The translations under genes and the position numbers were made by a program. Of a stretch of 35,163 nt of DNA, positions 14,728 to 22,740 are shown one piece after another; positions within the stretch are counted from its first letter, which is position 1; each line of letters starts with the position of its first letter. The notes beneath the pieces are model-generated. The model was not told where the DNA came from. It worked only from the letters and a program-made list of their open reading frames with translations, and did not search any database. The stretch is from Streptosporangiales bacterium (lineage in GTDB: Bacteria > Actinomycetota > Actinomycetes > Streptosporangiales > Streptosporangiaceae): assembly GCA_009784565.1 (NCBI GenBank), contig WRBL01000021.1, positions 1 through 35,163 on the forward strand, written 5' to 3'.

Positions 14728-15896
14728 GCACCGGACAGGACAAGGCCGCTGGTGGGCACGCCGGTCCCGGCGGTGACCACGACCGGGCCGTCGCCGGGAA
14801 CCTGGTTCACCGAGGTGCCGCGGACCTGCCGGACCGCCTCGGCGATGCCGTTCATGCCGTGGATGTAGGCCTCGCCGAGCTGGCCGCCGTGGGTGTTGAG
14901 CGGAAGCCGCCCGCCCAGCTCGATGGCGCCGTCGGCGATGAACCCGGGGGCCTCGCCGCGCCCGCAGAAGCCCAGTTCCTCCAGCTGCATGAGGACGTAC
15001 GGGGTGAAGTGGTCGTACAGGACCCCCATGCGGATGTCACCCGGCGTCAGCCCGGCCCGCTGCCACAGGTCGCGGCCCACCACGCCCATCTCGGGAAGGC
15101 TGGCCAGGTCCCGGTCGTAGTAGCTCGTCATCGTGAACTGGCCGGGGCCGCTGCCCTGGGCCGACGAGCGGATCACGGCGGCGGGCTGGCGCAGGTCCCG
15201 GGCCCGCTCCGCGCTCGTGACGACGATGGCGACCGCGCCGTCGCTCTCCTGGCAGCAGTCGAGCAGCTTCAGCGGGTCCACGATCGGCCGGGACGACTGG
15301 TGGTCGGAGAGAGTGATCGGCTTCTCGTAGAACCAGGCGTTCCGGTTCTTCGCGGCGTGCTTGCGGTCCGCGACCGCGACCGCGCCGAAGTCGGCGCTGG
15401 TGGCCCCGTACTCGTGCATGTACCGCTGGGCGGCCATGGCCACCGTCGCGGCCGGGGTGGACAGGCCCATCGGGTAGTGCCAGGCGTTGTCGGCACCGGA
15501 AGTCGTCGGCACGGCGGTCGCGCCCACCGCGACCTGGCCGAAGCGGCGGCCGGACCGTTCGTTCAGCGCCCGGTAGCAGACGACGACCTCGGCGGCGCCC
15601 GCCGCGATGGCCAGCGCGGCGTGGTGCACGGTGCCGCAGGCCGCGCCGCCGCCGTACCCGACCTGGCTGAAGAACCGCAGGTCGCCGACCCCGAGCTCGC
15701 GGGCGACCGCGATCTCGGCGTTGGAGTCCATCGTGAACGTGACCAGGCCGTCCACGTCCGAGGGGGACAGGCCCGCGTCGTCCAGGGCGGATCTCGTGGC
15801 CTCGGCGGCCAGCCGAAGCTCGCTGCGACCGGAGTTCTTCGAGAACTCGGTGGCCCCGATGCCCGCGATCGCCGCGGTGCGTGAAGAGTTGCTCAT
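14724..15896 (-). CDS. ltp2: Steroid side-chain aldolase, thiolase superfamily
   Basis: A 390-residue Ltp2-type protein. Ltp2, in complex with the DUF35 domain of ChsH2, cleaves 17-hydroxy-3-oxo-4-pregnene-20-carboxyl-CoA to androstenedione plus propionyl-CoA. The fold is thiolase-like but the thiolase cysteines are absent. The nucleophile position (about residue 83, YGGGAACGTVHHAALAIAAG) is Gly and the C-terminal segment reads TAGTGVPTSGLVL without Cys. THGGQLGEAYIHG places a Tyr at 344. As I recall, Tyr344 is one of two catalytic tyrosines reported for the Thermomonospora curvata enzyme. The start overlaps the ChsH stop (ATGA), giving translational coupling to its physical partner. Last gene of the operon. 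Confidence 0.93.
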   Translation of the reverse strand: MSNSSRTAAIAGIGATEFSKNSGRSELRLAAEATRSALDDAGLSPSDVDGLVTFTMDSNAEIAVARELGVGDLRFFSQVGYGGGAACGTVHHAALAIAAGAAEVVVCYRALNERSGRRFGQVAVGATAVPTTSGADNAWHYPMGLSTPAATVAMAAQRYMHEYGATSADFGAVAVADRKHAAKNRNAWFYEKPITLSDHQSSRPIVDPLKLLDCCQESDGAVAIVVTSAERARDLRQPAAVIRSSAQGSGPGQFTMTSYYDRDLASLPEMGVVGRDLWQRAGLTPGDIRMGVLYDHFTPYVLMQLEELGFCGRGEAPGFIADGAIELGGRLPLNTHGGQLGEAYIHGMNGIAEAVRQVRGTSVNQVPGDGPVVVTAGTGVPTSGLVLSGA

Positions 15897-17212
15897 GAGT
15901 TCCTCCCGGGAACCGAGACGCGGACCGTGCCGGTGACGTGCGCCCCCAGGAAGCAGTCGCCCCGGACCGTGATCTCCCATTCGCCCGACCCGTCGCCGGC
16001 CGGCTCGGCATGGCCGGAGAAGGCCAGGGTGTCGCCCGCGTAGCAGGGGGCGCCGAGCCGGATCTTGATCGACTTGAAGACCGCGTCCGGTCCGGCCCAC
16101 CCGGCCGCGAACCGCTGGACGAGGCCGGTCGTGGTCAGGATGTTGACGAAGATGTCCTTGCTGCCCTTGGCCAGGGCCAGGTCCCGGTCGTGATGCACGT
16201 CCTGGAAGTCCCGGGTGGCCAGGGCGGAGGACACGATGAACGTCGTCGAGGCCTTGATGACCATCCCGGGCAGCGGCTCGCCGGGCGGCGCGGGCCGCCA
16301 CGCGGGCAGGGTGACGTCGTCGTCGATCCGGTCGTAGTCCGCGTGGACGGCCATGCCGATCGTCACGTCCTCGGGCTTGACCCCGCGCAGTTCGCCCATG
16401 ATCCGGCAGCGTTGCCCTTCACTGGCCTCTTCCAGCTCGACCAGGGCGATGACCAGGGGAAGTTTCTTGCCGGGGACCGGCGGGTGCCGGTGGACCACGT
16501 AGCTGTAGACGGTGCCCTTGCCGGACGCGACCGTGTAGCCGCCGTCCGCGGGTGTTCCGCACTTCGGGCACATGGGGCCCGGCGGGTGCCGGAGCGCGCC
16601 GCAGGAACCGCACTTCTGGACGCGGAGTTCCCCCTGCCTGGTCCCGTCCCAGAAGAACGCCGTATCCGGCGTGACCAGCGGCCGCATGACCTGCCCGCCG
16701 GCCCCGGCGGGCGCGGCCGGGCGCTCGGCGCCGGGCTCCGGGGGCTTGAACTTCAGGATCCGGAAGTCCATCGTCGCCACGGCCTCGTCGCCGGAGTACC
16801 AGGTGGAGCGCGTGGTCACGAACCAGCCCTCGCCCAGCCCCGTCTTCTTCGGGCCGACGACGTCGACGAGGCTGGCCCGCACGGTGAGCCGCTCGCCGTG
16901 CCGCAGGTAGCGGTAGTAGACCTGGTCGCAGTTGGTGGCGACGACGGAGGTGAACCCGGCGCTGTCGAGCACCTCGGTCATGATCCCCAGGGGATCGTCG
17001 TCGACCCGGCCGCCGCCCAGTCCGGGCATGGTCCAGGCCTGGATCATCGCGGGCGGCGCGACGCCGTCGCTGGCGGTCCAGGCCGGGTTGGCGTCGCCGA
17101 TCGCCTCGACCCAGTTGTTGATCAGCGGCAGGTTCACCGGGTCGCGGCCGGCTCGCGGGCTGCACTCGCCCGCGGCCTTCACCTTCTCCGCGGCCTCGAG
17201 GATCGGGTCCAT
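15893..17212 (-). CDS. chsH2-chsH1: Fused steroid enoyl-CoA hydratase ChsH2-ChsH1
   Basis: A 439-residue protein with three modules in one continuous frame. Residues 1-155 form a MaoC-like hot-dog domain (ChsH2 N-terminus). Residues ~178-305 form a DUF35 domain with a zinc ribbon (C201, C204, C215, C218) and an OB fold. Residues ~315-436 form a second MaoC-like domain matching ChsH1, with catalytic D335 and H340 in ATRDFQDVHHDRD. In M. tuberculosis these are two adjacent genes (~311 and ~129 residues) whose products form a heteromeric hydratase that hydrates 3-oxo-4,17-pregnadiene-20-carboxyl-CoA; the DUF35 domain also docks Ltp2. Here the summed length is the same without a stop between. Preceded by a 118 bp gap with unusual structure; overlaps ltp2 downstream. 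Confidence 0.92.
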   Translation of the reverse strand: MDPILEAAEKVKAAGECSPRAGRDPVNLPLINNWVEAIGDANPAWTASDGVAPPAMIQAWTMPGLGGGRVDDDPLGIMTEVLDSAGFTSVVATNCDQVYYRYLRHGERLTVRASLVDVVGPKKTGLGEGWFVTTRSTWYSGDEAVATMDFRILKFKPPEPGAERPAAPAGAGGQVMRPLVTPDTAFFWDGTRQGELRVQKCGSCGALRHPPGPMCPKCGTPADGGYTVASGKGTVYSYVVHRHPPVPGKKLPLVIALVELEEASEGQRCRIMGELRGVKPEDVTIGMAVHADYDRIDDDVTLPAWRPAPPGEPLPGMVIKASTTFIVSSALATRDFQDVHHDRDLALAKGSKDIFVNILTTTGLVQRFAAGWAGPDAVFKSIKIRLGAPCYAGDTLAFSGHAEPAGDGSGEWEITVRGDCFLGAHVTGTVRVSVPGRNS

Positions 17213-17240
17213 ACGTTCCTTCCTTCTCTCCCGCCCACGC

Positions 17241-17288
17241 TTATGTTCGCGATTTGTGTCGCTGGGACAGCAGTTTTCGCGAACTTAA
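17241..17288. repeat. 12-bp inverted repeat in the chsE2-chsH gap
   Basis: TTATGTTCGCGA (17241-17252) and TCGCGAACTTAA (17277-17288) pair at 11 of 12 positions with a 24-bp spacer; the inner 8 bp (GTTCGCGA/TCGCGAAC) are perfect. It lies 28-76 bp upstream of the fused chsH gene. It could be an operator, an internal promoter element or an attenuator hairpin. It does not match the KstR consensus. Confidence 0.65.
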
Positions 17289-17305
17289 GGGCGACGGGGT
17301 GAGGC

Positions 17306-17330
17306 GGGTGGGGCGGGTAGGCGGGTGGGG
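17306..17330 (+). other. Four-tract G-quadruplex motif after the chsE2 stop
   Basis: G-tracts of 3-4 at 17306-17308, 17310-17313, 17315-17317, 17323-17325 and 17327-17330 with loops of 1, 1, 5 and 1 nt fit the canonical G3+N1-7 rule. The motif directly abuts the chsE2 stop codon. It is on the plus strand, which is the template for the leftward operon, so it would act in DNA rather than in the mRNA. Confidence 0.6.
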
Positions 17331-18494
17331 TTATCGGGGGACTCGGGGGAGGCCGAGGCCCGCGGTGGCGATCAGCTCGCGCTGGACCTCGTTGACGCCG
17401 CCGCCGAAGGTCAGCACGGTGTTGCGCTTGGCCTGGACGTCGATCCACTCGGCCAGGACGGCGGTGGCGGGGTCGGCCGGGTCGCCGTGGCGGCCGACGA
17501 GTTCCTCGAGTTCCTGGCCCAGCCGCTGGACCTCCTCCGACCCGTAGATCTTGGTGGCGGAGGCGTCGGCGATGTCGACCCGCTCACTGGCCGCGACCTG
17601 CCAGTTGAGCAGTTCGTTGACCCGGAGACTGGCGTAGACGCGGGCCAGGGTGCGGCGCACGTCCGGCAGCTGGTCCAGCGGGCGGCCGTCCGGGCCGGTG
17701 CGCTCCGCGGCCCAGCCGGTGACGGCGTCGTACAGGGTGGCGATCCGGCCGGCCGGGCCGAGCATGACCCGCTCGTGGTTAAGCTGCTCGGTGATCAGGC
17801 GCCAGCCCTTGTTCTCCTCGCCGACCAGCATCGAGACCGGGACCCGGACCCCGTCGTAGTAGGTGGCGTTCACGTGGTGCGCCCCGTCGTGGGTGATGAT
17901 CGGCGTCCAGGAGTAGCCGGGGTCCTTCGTGTCCATGATGAGGATCGACAGGCCCTTGTGCTTGGGGGCGCCGGGATCGGTGCGCACCGCGAGCCAGATG
18001 TAGTCGGCGTCGTGCGCGCCGGTGGTGAAGATCTTCTGCCCGTTGACCACGTACGAATCGCCATCCCTAACGGCGCGGGTTTTCAGCGACGCCAGGTCGG
18101 TACCGGCCTCCGGCTCGGTGTAGCCGATCGCGAAGTGGACCTCGCCCGCCAGGATCCTCGGCAGGAAGAAGTCCTTCTGCTCCTTCGTGCCGTGGACCTG
18201 CAGGGTGGGGCCGACGGTCTGCAGCGTGACCGAGGGCAGCGGGATATCGGCCCGCTGGGCCTCGTTGGCGAAGATCTGCTGCTCGATCTGGCCGAAGCCC
18301 TTGCCGCCGTATTCTTTGGGCCAGCCGACGCCCATCCAGCCGTCCCGGCCCATCCTCCGGACCACCTCGCGGAAGACCGGGCCGTGCCGCTCGGTCAGCA
18401 GGGTCTTCCGCTCCTCTTCCGACAGCAGGCCGCGGAAGTAGGCGCGCAGTTCGTCCCGCAGCGCCCGCTGCGCGTCAGTGAGATCGATGAACAT
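17331..18494 (-). CDS. chsE2: Steroid acyl-CoA dehydrogenase, catalytic subunit
   Basis: 387 residues, the length I remember for M. tuberculosis FadE29 (ChsE2). It forms a heterotetramer with ChsE1 and oxidises the three-carbon side-chain CoA ester 3-oxo-4-pregnene-20-carboxyl-CoA. Standard acyl-CoA dehydrogenase features are FAIGYTEPEAGTDLASLKTRA (FAD/substrate region, ~122-141), VNGQKIFTTGAHDADYIWLA (~150-169), and the catalytic glutamate at E241 in LNHERVMLGP. The C-terminus has FGGGVNEVQRELIATAGLGLPR. Its ATG lies 20 nt inside the 3' end of chsE1, so the two are translationally coupled, as expected for obligate partners. Confidence 0.92.
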   Translation of the reverse strand: MFIDLTDAQRALRDELRAYFRGLLSEEERKTLLTERHGPVFREVVRRMGRDGWMGVGWPKEYGGKGFGQIEQQIFANEAQRADIPLPSVTLQTVGPTLQVHGTKEQKDFFLPRILAGEVHFAIGYTEPEAGTDLASLKTRAVRDGDSYVVNGQKIFTTGAHDADYIWLAVRTDPGAPKHKGLSILIMDTKDPGYSWTPIITHDGAHHVNATYYDGVRVPVSMLVGEENKGWRLITEQLNHERVMLGPAGRIATLYDAVTGWAAERTGPDGRPLDQLPDVRRTLARVYASLRVNELLNWQVAASERVDIADASATKIYGSEEVQRLGQELEELVGRHGDPADPATAVLAEWIDVQAKRNTVLTFGGGVNEVQRELIATAGLGLPRVPR

Positions 18495-19518
18495 TCTCAG
18501 CTCCTTCCCGGGACGCCGCCAGGCGGTCCAGTCGGTAGTCGGCGCCGCCGACCAGCCGGACCAGGTCCTTGACCAGGCCGGAGTAGCGGGGCATCGGGTA
18601 GGTGACGTCCATGCCCAGGCCGCCGTGGAGGTGATGGCAGGTCAGCATCGCCTCCGGGGCCCGGGAAGCCAGCCAGTAGGCGGCCACGTTCAGGTCCTCG
18701 TCGGCCTCCAGGCCCTCGCCCAGCCGCCAGCAGGCCGCGGTCGCGGCCAGGTGCAGGGTCCGGGCCGTGATGTAGACGTCGGCGACGTGCTGGGCGGCGG
18801 CCTGGAAGGTGGCGAGCGGACGCCCGAACTGCTCCCGGGTGCCGACATGCTTTTTGGTCAGGTCCAGGGCGGCGGCGACCGCCCCGTCGGCCACGGCCAC
18901 CGCGCCCGCGACCGCGAGCCGGTACAGGCCGCCGGCCGCGCCCTCGCGCAGGACGCCCCGGACCGGGACGTTCTCCATCGTCAGCGTGTACTCGGGCTCG
19001 CCGCCCGCGGTGTGGGTCCGGGTGGCGGAGGCGTCGGCCGGGTCGATCACGACCACGACCGGGTCACCGTCGCCGGATGACGCGGTGACCAGGATCCGGC
19101 CCGCCTCGGCGGCGTACGGGACGCCGACCTTGGTCCCGGAGACGGTCTTCCCGGAGACGGTGACCGACGGCCGGGCCGGGAACGGGTCCGACGGCTCGCG
19201 CAGCGCGGCGGTGAGGACCTTCTCGCCGGTGCCGACCCCGGTCAGCAGCTCGGTTTGGAGTGAACGGTCACCCCACGCGGCGACGGGGAGCACGCCCAGG
19301 GCCAGGGTCGGGTAGGCGGGCAGGGAGACGCCGGACCGGCCGACCTCGGCCAGCAGTGCGGTCACCTCGGCGACCCCGAAGCCGTTCCCGTCCAGCCACT
19401 CCGGCAGCGCCAGCGACAGCAGGTCGGCTTGGGCGAGTTCCTTCCAGCCTCCGCTGGCCAGGACTCCACGGGCGAGGTCGGATATGTCGCGCTGAGTCTC
19501 GGTGGGTGTGAAGTCCAC
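18475..19518 (-). CDS. chsE1: Steroid acyl-CoA dehydrogenase, partner subunit
   Basis: A 347-residue short acyl-CoA dehydrogenase-fold protein matching FadE28 (ChsE1). The N-terminal helical domain covers ~1-100 and the beta domain ~105-195, with TVSGTKVGVPYAAEAGRILV. The C-terminal domain has the FAD-binding segment REQFGRPLATFQAAAQHVADVYI and HHLHGGLGMDVTYPMPRY. Partner subunits of this type lack a usable catalytic base and contribute to FAD binding in the ChsE1-ChsE2 heterotetramer. The GTG start directly follows the chsE3 stop (TGAGTG), and chsE2 begins inside its 3' end, so the three dehydrogenase genes form one tightly packed unit. Confidence 0.9.
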   Translation of the reverse strand: MDFTPTETQRDISDLARGVLASGGWKELAQADLLSLALPEWLDGNGFGVAEVTALLAEVGRSGVSLPAYPTLALGVLPVAAWGDRSLQTELLTGVGTGEKVLTAALREPSDPFPARPSVTVSGKTVSGTKVGVPYAAEAGRILVTASSGDGDPVVVVIDPADASATRTHTAGGEPEYTLTMENVPVRGVLREGAAGGLYRLAVAGAVAVADGAVAAALDLTKKHVGTREQFGRPLATFQAAAQHVADVYITARTLHLAATAACWRLGEGLEADEDLNVAAYWLASRAPEAMLTCHHLHGGLGMDVTYPMPRYSGLVKDLVRLVGGADYRLDRLAASREGAENVHRSH

Positions 19519-21774
19519 TCAGCGGGCCTCCTCTCGGGGCAGGCCGAGCACGCGCTCGGCCACGACGGTCAGCAGGATCTGGCTAGTGCCGCCCGCGATA
19601 GACAGGCAGCGGGTCAGCAGGAACTCGTAGACGGGGTCGGCGGCGATTCCGTCCGCGGCCGCGCCCTCGGCCCCGCACAACTCCAGGGCGGTCTCGGCGA
19701 CGGCCTGCCGGTGCCCGACCCCGAGAATCTTCCGGACGGCGGCCGAGTCACCACCATCCGTTCCGGACAAACGGGCCAGTGCCGTCTGATAGTCCAGCAG
19801 CGAACCGCCCAGGGCGCCGGAGACCAGCCCCCCGATCTTCTCGAGGGCGCGGCGGTCGGAGGCCAGGCCGGCCGCGCGGGCCAGGGCGAGCAGTCCCTCG
19901 ACCTCGTCGCCGAACGACGATCCCTGGCTCATCGCCACCCGTTCGGCGGCCAGCGTGGCCCGGGTGACCCGCCAGCCCTCGCCGGGCTGGCCGAGCACGC
20001 GGTCGTCGGGTACGAACACGTCGTCCAGGAAGACCTCGTTGAACAGGGCGCGGCCGGTCATCTCCCGCAGCGGGCGGATGTCCAGTCCCTCGCTTCCCAT
20101 GTCGACCAGGAAGAACGTGAGTCCCTTGTGCTTGGGCACGTCGGGGTCGGTACGCGCGATGCAGATCGCCCAGTCGGCCTCGTGCGCCAGCGACGTCCAC
20201 ACCTTCTGGCCGTTCAGCACCCACCCGCCGTCGGCCCTCGTGGCCTTGGTGCGCAGGCTGGCCAGGTCCGATCCGGCCTCGGGCTCGCTGAACAGCTGGC
20301 ACCAGGTGACCTCGCCGCGGACGGTGGGACCGAGGAACCGTTCGGCCTGCTCTCGGGTGCCGTACTGGACGATGGCCTGCCCCGCCCAGCCGCCGATCAC
20401 CAGGTCGGGCCGGGGGACCCCGGCCTTCGCGAACTCCTCGTCGATGGCCAGGACGTCTCCGGGAGAGGCGCCGATGCCGTGCGGAGAGGGCCAGTACGGG
20501 GCGACGTAGCCCTCGTTGGCCAGGGCCGTGCGCCGCTCGGGTTCCGGGAGATCGGAGACCTTCGCGGCGACGGCGCGGGCGGACTCCGCGGCCGGCCCGG
20601 TGATGTCGAGGGACAGGTGACGGCGGGCGCCGCCCAGGGCCAGTTCGGCGGTGCGCTCCCGCCATGCCGCCCCGCCGCCCAGGAGGTGGCGGAGGGCGAG
20701 GGCGCGGCGCAGGTACAGGTGAGCGTCGTGCTCCCAGGTGAAGCCGATGCCGCCCAGCACCTGCACGCAGTCCTTGGCGTTGTCGACCGCGGCGTCCAGG
20801 GACTTCCCGGCGGCGGCCGCGGCGGCCAGGGAGAACTCCTCCCGGCTCCCTCCGTCCAGCGCCTCGTCGGCGGCGCGGGCGGCGTCGCCGGCCAGGGCGG
20901 CGGCCTCCTGGGCCCGGCACAGCATGGTCGCGCACAGGTGCTTGATCGCCTGGAACGATCCGATCGGCCGGGCGAACTGCCGGCGGGTCTTGGCGTAGGC
21001 GGCGGCGGTGTCGCAGCACCACCGGGCGACCGCGGCGGCCTCGGCCGAGAACAGGGCGGCGGCCAGGTCTGCCGGGTTCAGCCCGGAGGCTGGTGCCTTC
21101 TGGGTCACCTCGGAGTCTCGGAGGTCTCGGGGGTATCGACTTTTCAGTATTTGTGTGGATTTAATGACCGCATGCGTGAACCGGATGGTCGCCAGCGGCC
21201 GGGAGAAGTCGACCGGAGCGCGGTCCGTGACCGTGACACCGGGATGGCCGGGCGGGATGAAGAACCAGGCGTCGCCGTCCCCGGTCGCCGCCGCGGCCAG
21301 CAGGTGCGCCTCCGGGCCGCCGCTCAGCGCCGGGCCGGTCTCGCCGCTGACGACCAGGTCGCCGTCGGCGGTCCAGGTCCCGGTCAGCCCGCCCGGGTGC
21401 ACGGCCGTTGTCGCGGTGGCGGCGCCCTCGGCCAGGGCGGCCAGGAACTCGCGGGCGCCGGAGTCCGCGGCGAGCGCCAGGCCGGCCAGGACCGATGGCA
21501 GCACCGGGCCCGGTGCCAGCGCGACGGTGAGCTCGTCGAGAGCGGCCGCGAGGTCGGCGACGGTGCCCCCGGCCCCGCCCGCCTCGTCCGGCCGGCCGAT
21601 CGCGAAGACGCCGAGACCGGCCAGGTCCTTCCACTGCCGCGTGGCGGGAGGCGCGGAGGGCGCGTCGGGCGAGGGCTCCCGGGCGCGGACGGAAGCGAGA
21701 GTCCCGGTCCGCGCGGCCCAGTCCCGGATGGCGGCCCGCAGGGCCTGCTGTTCAGCGGTGGCGGCGATCGACAC
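19519..21774 (-). CDS. chsE3: Two-domain steroid acyl-CoA dehydrogenase (FadE34-like)
   Basis: A 751-residue fusion of two acyl-CoA dehydrogenase units, as in FadE34 (ChsE3, about 710 residues), which acts on five-carbon (C24) side-chain CoA esters. The N-terminal unit (~1-375) includes RRQFARPIGSFQAIKHLCATML and QVLGGIGFTWEHDAHLYLRRA. The C-terminal unit (~385-751) includes LFSEPEAGSDLASLRTKATR, LNGQKVWTSLAHEADW, AAERVAMSQGSS with the likely catalytic Glu, and IAGGTSQILLTVVAERVLGLPRE. Odd feature: residues ~201-228 (21091-21174) read HAVIKSTQILKSRYPRDLRD and use A/T-rich codons (ATT, AAA, ACA, ATA, AGT) that the gene otherwise avoids. GTG start with GGAGGG upstream. First gene of the operon, below the KstR site. 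Confidence 0.9.
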   Translation of the reverse strand: MSIAATAEQQALRAAIRDWAARTGTLASVRAREPSPDAPSAPPATRQWKDLAGLGVFAIGRPDEAGGAGGTVADLAAALDELTVALAPGPVLPSVLAGLALAADSGAREFLAALAEGAATATTAVHPGGLTGTWTADGDLVVSGETGPALSGGPEAHLLAAAATGDGDAWFFIPPGHPGVTVTDRAPVDFSRPLATIRFTHAVIKSTQILKSRYPRDLRDSEVTQKAPASGLNPADLAAALFSAEAAAVARWCCDTAAAYAKTRRQFARPIGSFQAIKHLCATMLCRAQEAAALAGDAARAADEALDGGSREEFSLAAAAAAGKSLDAAVDNAKDCVQVLGGIGFTWEHDAHLYLRRALALRHLLGGGAAWRERTAELALGGARRHLSLDITGPAAESARAVAAKVSDLPEPERRTALANEGYVAPYWPSPHGIGASPGDVLAIDEEFAKAGVPRPDLVIGGWAGQAIVQYGTREQAERFLGPTVRGEVTWCQLFSEPEAGSDLASLRTKATRADGGWVLNGQKVWTSLAHEADWAICIARTDPDVPKHKGLTFFLVDMGSEGLDIRPLREMTGRALFNEVFLDDVFVPDDRVLGQPGEGWRVTRATLAAERVAMSQGSSFGDEVEGLLALARAAGLASDRRALEKIGGLVSGALGGSLLDYQTALARLSGTDGGDSAAVRKILGVGHRQAVAETALELCGAEGAAADGIAADPVYEFLLTRCLSIAGGTSQILLTVVAERVLGLPREEAR

Positions 21775-21806
21775 CGGCTCCCTCCTTCGCGACGGTTCCC
21801 CAGAAT

Positions 21807-21820
21807 TAGAACATGTTTCA
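21807..21820. promoter_or_regulatory. KstR operator
   Basis: TAGAACATGTTTCA matches the published mycobacterial KstR consensus TnnAACnnGTTnnA at all fixed positions. It lies 33 bp upstream of the chsE3 start and about 120 bp upstream of kstR, overlapping a TCTAAT (-10-like) on the minus strand. KstR is expected to block transcription of the chs operon until steroid-CoA ligand is present. The single site could also serve kstR autoregulation. Confidence 0.85.
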
Positions 21821-21941
21821 GTCTGAGAAGGCTAGCGGTGCCGGCCTGCATCGACATGCTCCGGGCGGGAGAACACCGTTGATAAAATGGATTTACTACA
21901 GCGCGTGTCGCGCACGACCGTAGGAGGGGGACAGGCAGCCG

Positions 21942-22562
21942 ATGGCGTCGCCGAGAACAGGTACTACTGCCGCAACGTCCGGCAAGAACGGTGACGGCCA
22001 GCAGGTCTCCGCCGCGCAGCGGGACCGCCGGGAGCGCATCCTCGACGCGAGCCTGGCCCTCGCGGCGAAGGGCGGGTACGACGCCGTCCAGATGCGCGTC
22101 GTGGCCGAGCAGGCGGGCGTGGCGCTGGGCACGCTGTACCGGTACTTCCCGTCCAAGATTCACCTGCTGGTTTCCGCGCTGGCCCGCGAGTTCGCGCAGA
22201 CCGAGGAGCGCCTGGAGCGCGCCGTCATCCCCGGCGACACGCCGGGAGAGCGGATGCTGTTCGTGCTGGGGCGGATGACCCGGAACATGCAGCGCAGCCC
22301 GATGCTGACCGAGGCCATCACCCGGGCCTTCATGTTCGCCGACCCGAGCGCGGCCGCCGAGGTCAACGCGGTGGCCGGGCTGATGGAGCGGATGCTCGCC
22401 CGGGCCATGCACGAGGGCGAGCCCACGCCGGACGAAGCCGCGATCGCCCGCATCATCGGCGATGTGTGGCTTTCGAACCTGGTTGCCTGGGTCACCCGGC
22501 GGGCTTCTGCTAACGATGTCAGCGAGAATCTGGAGCTGGCGGTCAGGCTTCTTTTGCGTTAA
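21942..22562 (+). CDS. kstR: TetR-family repressor of sterol catabolism
   Basis: 206 residues, closely resembling M. tuberculosis KstR (Rv3574) from memory. The helix-turn-helix covers about residues 23-70 with RDRRERILDASLALAAKGGYDAVQMRVVAEQAGVALGTLYRYFPSKIHLL. The ligand-binding domain contains MQRSPMLTEAITRAFMFADPSAAAEV and the highly conserved C-terminal IGDVWLSNLVAWVTRRASANDV. KstR represses sterol catabolic and uptake genes and is released by a steroid-CoA intermediate. It is divergent from the chs operon with the consensus operator between them. A GGAGGGGG stretch lies ~12-19 nt before the ATG, somewhat far. Confidence 0.95.
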   Translation: MASPRTGTTAATSGKNGDGQQVSAAQRDRRERILDASLALAAKGGYDAVQMRVVAEQAGVALGTLYRYFPSKIHLLVSALAREFAQTEERLERAVIPGDTPGERMLFVLGRMTRNMQRSPMLTEAITRAFMFADPSAAAEVNAVAGLMERMLARAMHEGEPTPDEAAIARIIGDVWLSNLVAWVTRRASANDVSENLELAVRLLLR

Positions 22563-22626
22563 TCCCAGGATTCTCTTTTATCGATCGCCGTTCATTTGAA
22601 AAATCGGACAAAACGGGCATAATGCT

Positions 22627-22656
22627 CCCGCTCTAGTTCTTCCGGGCTAGAGCGGG
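22627..22656 (+). terminator. Hairpin downstream of kstR
   Basis: A 10-bp perfect stem CCCGCTCTAG/CTAGAGCGGG (22627-22636, 22647-22656) with a 10-nt loop, 64 bp after the kstR stop. No T-tract follows. Likely the kstR terminator. Confidence 0.6.
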
Positions 22657-22675
22657 CTCGCCGTGACGCGCTCCT

Positions 22676-22740
22676 ATACCTAGGTATGCATAGGTACGTG
22701 GTACGCGCACATACCAAGTGACGGTACGCCTACATACCAA
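22676..22740. repeat. GGTA/TACC dyad cluster between convergent genes
   Basis: Starts with the 12-bp palindrome ATACCTAGGTAT (22676-22687), which overlaps TATGCATA (22685-22692). Two near-identical 18-bp direct repeats follow (GGTACGC-N3-CATACCAA at 22700-22717 and 22723-22740), 23 bp apart, each a dyad of GGTA and TACC half-sites. This is a cluster of protein-binding-like sites in a convergent intergenic region where no promoter is expected. I do not recognise the motif. Confidence 0.6.

Noticed and set aside
19429-21882. Very long plus-strand open frame (817 codons) opposite the dehydrogenase genes
   Set aside because: It is antisense to chsE3 and part of chsE1, has Gly/Arg/Gln/Val-rich composition typical of high-GC shadow frames, and lacks domains or a plausible start context.
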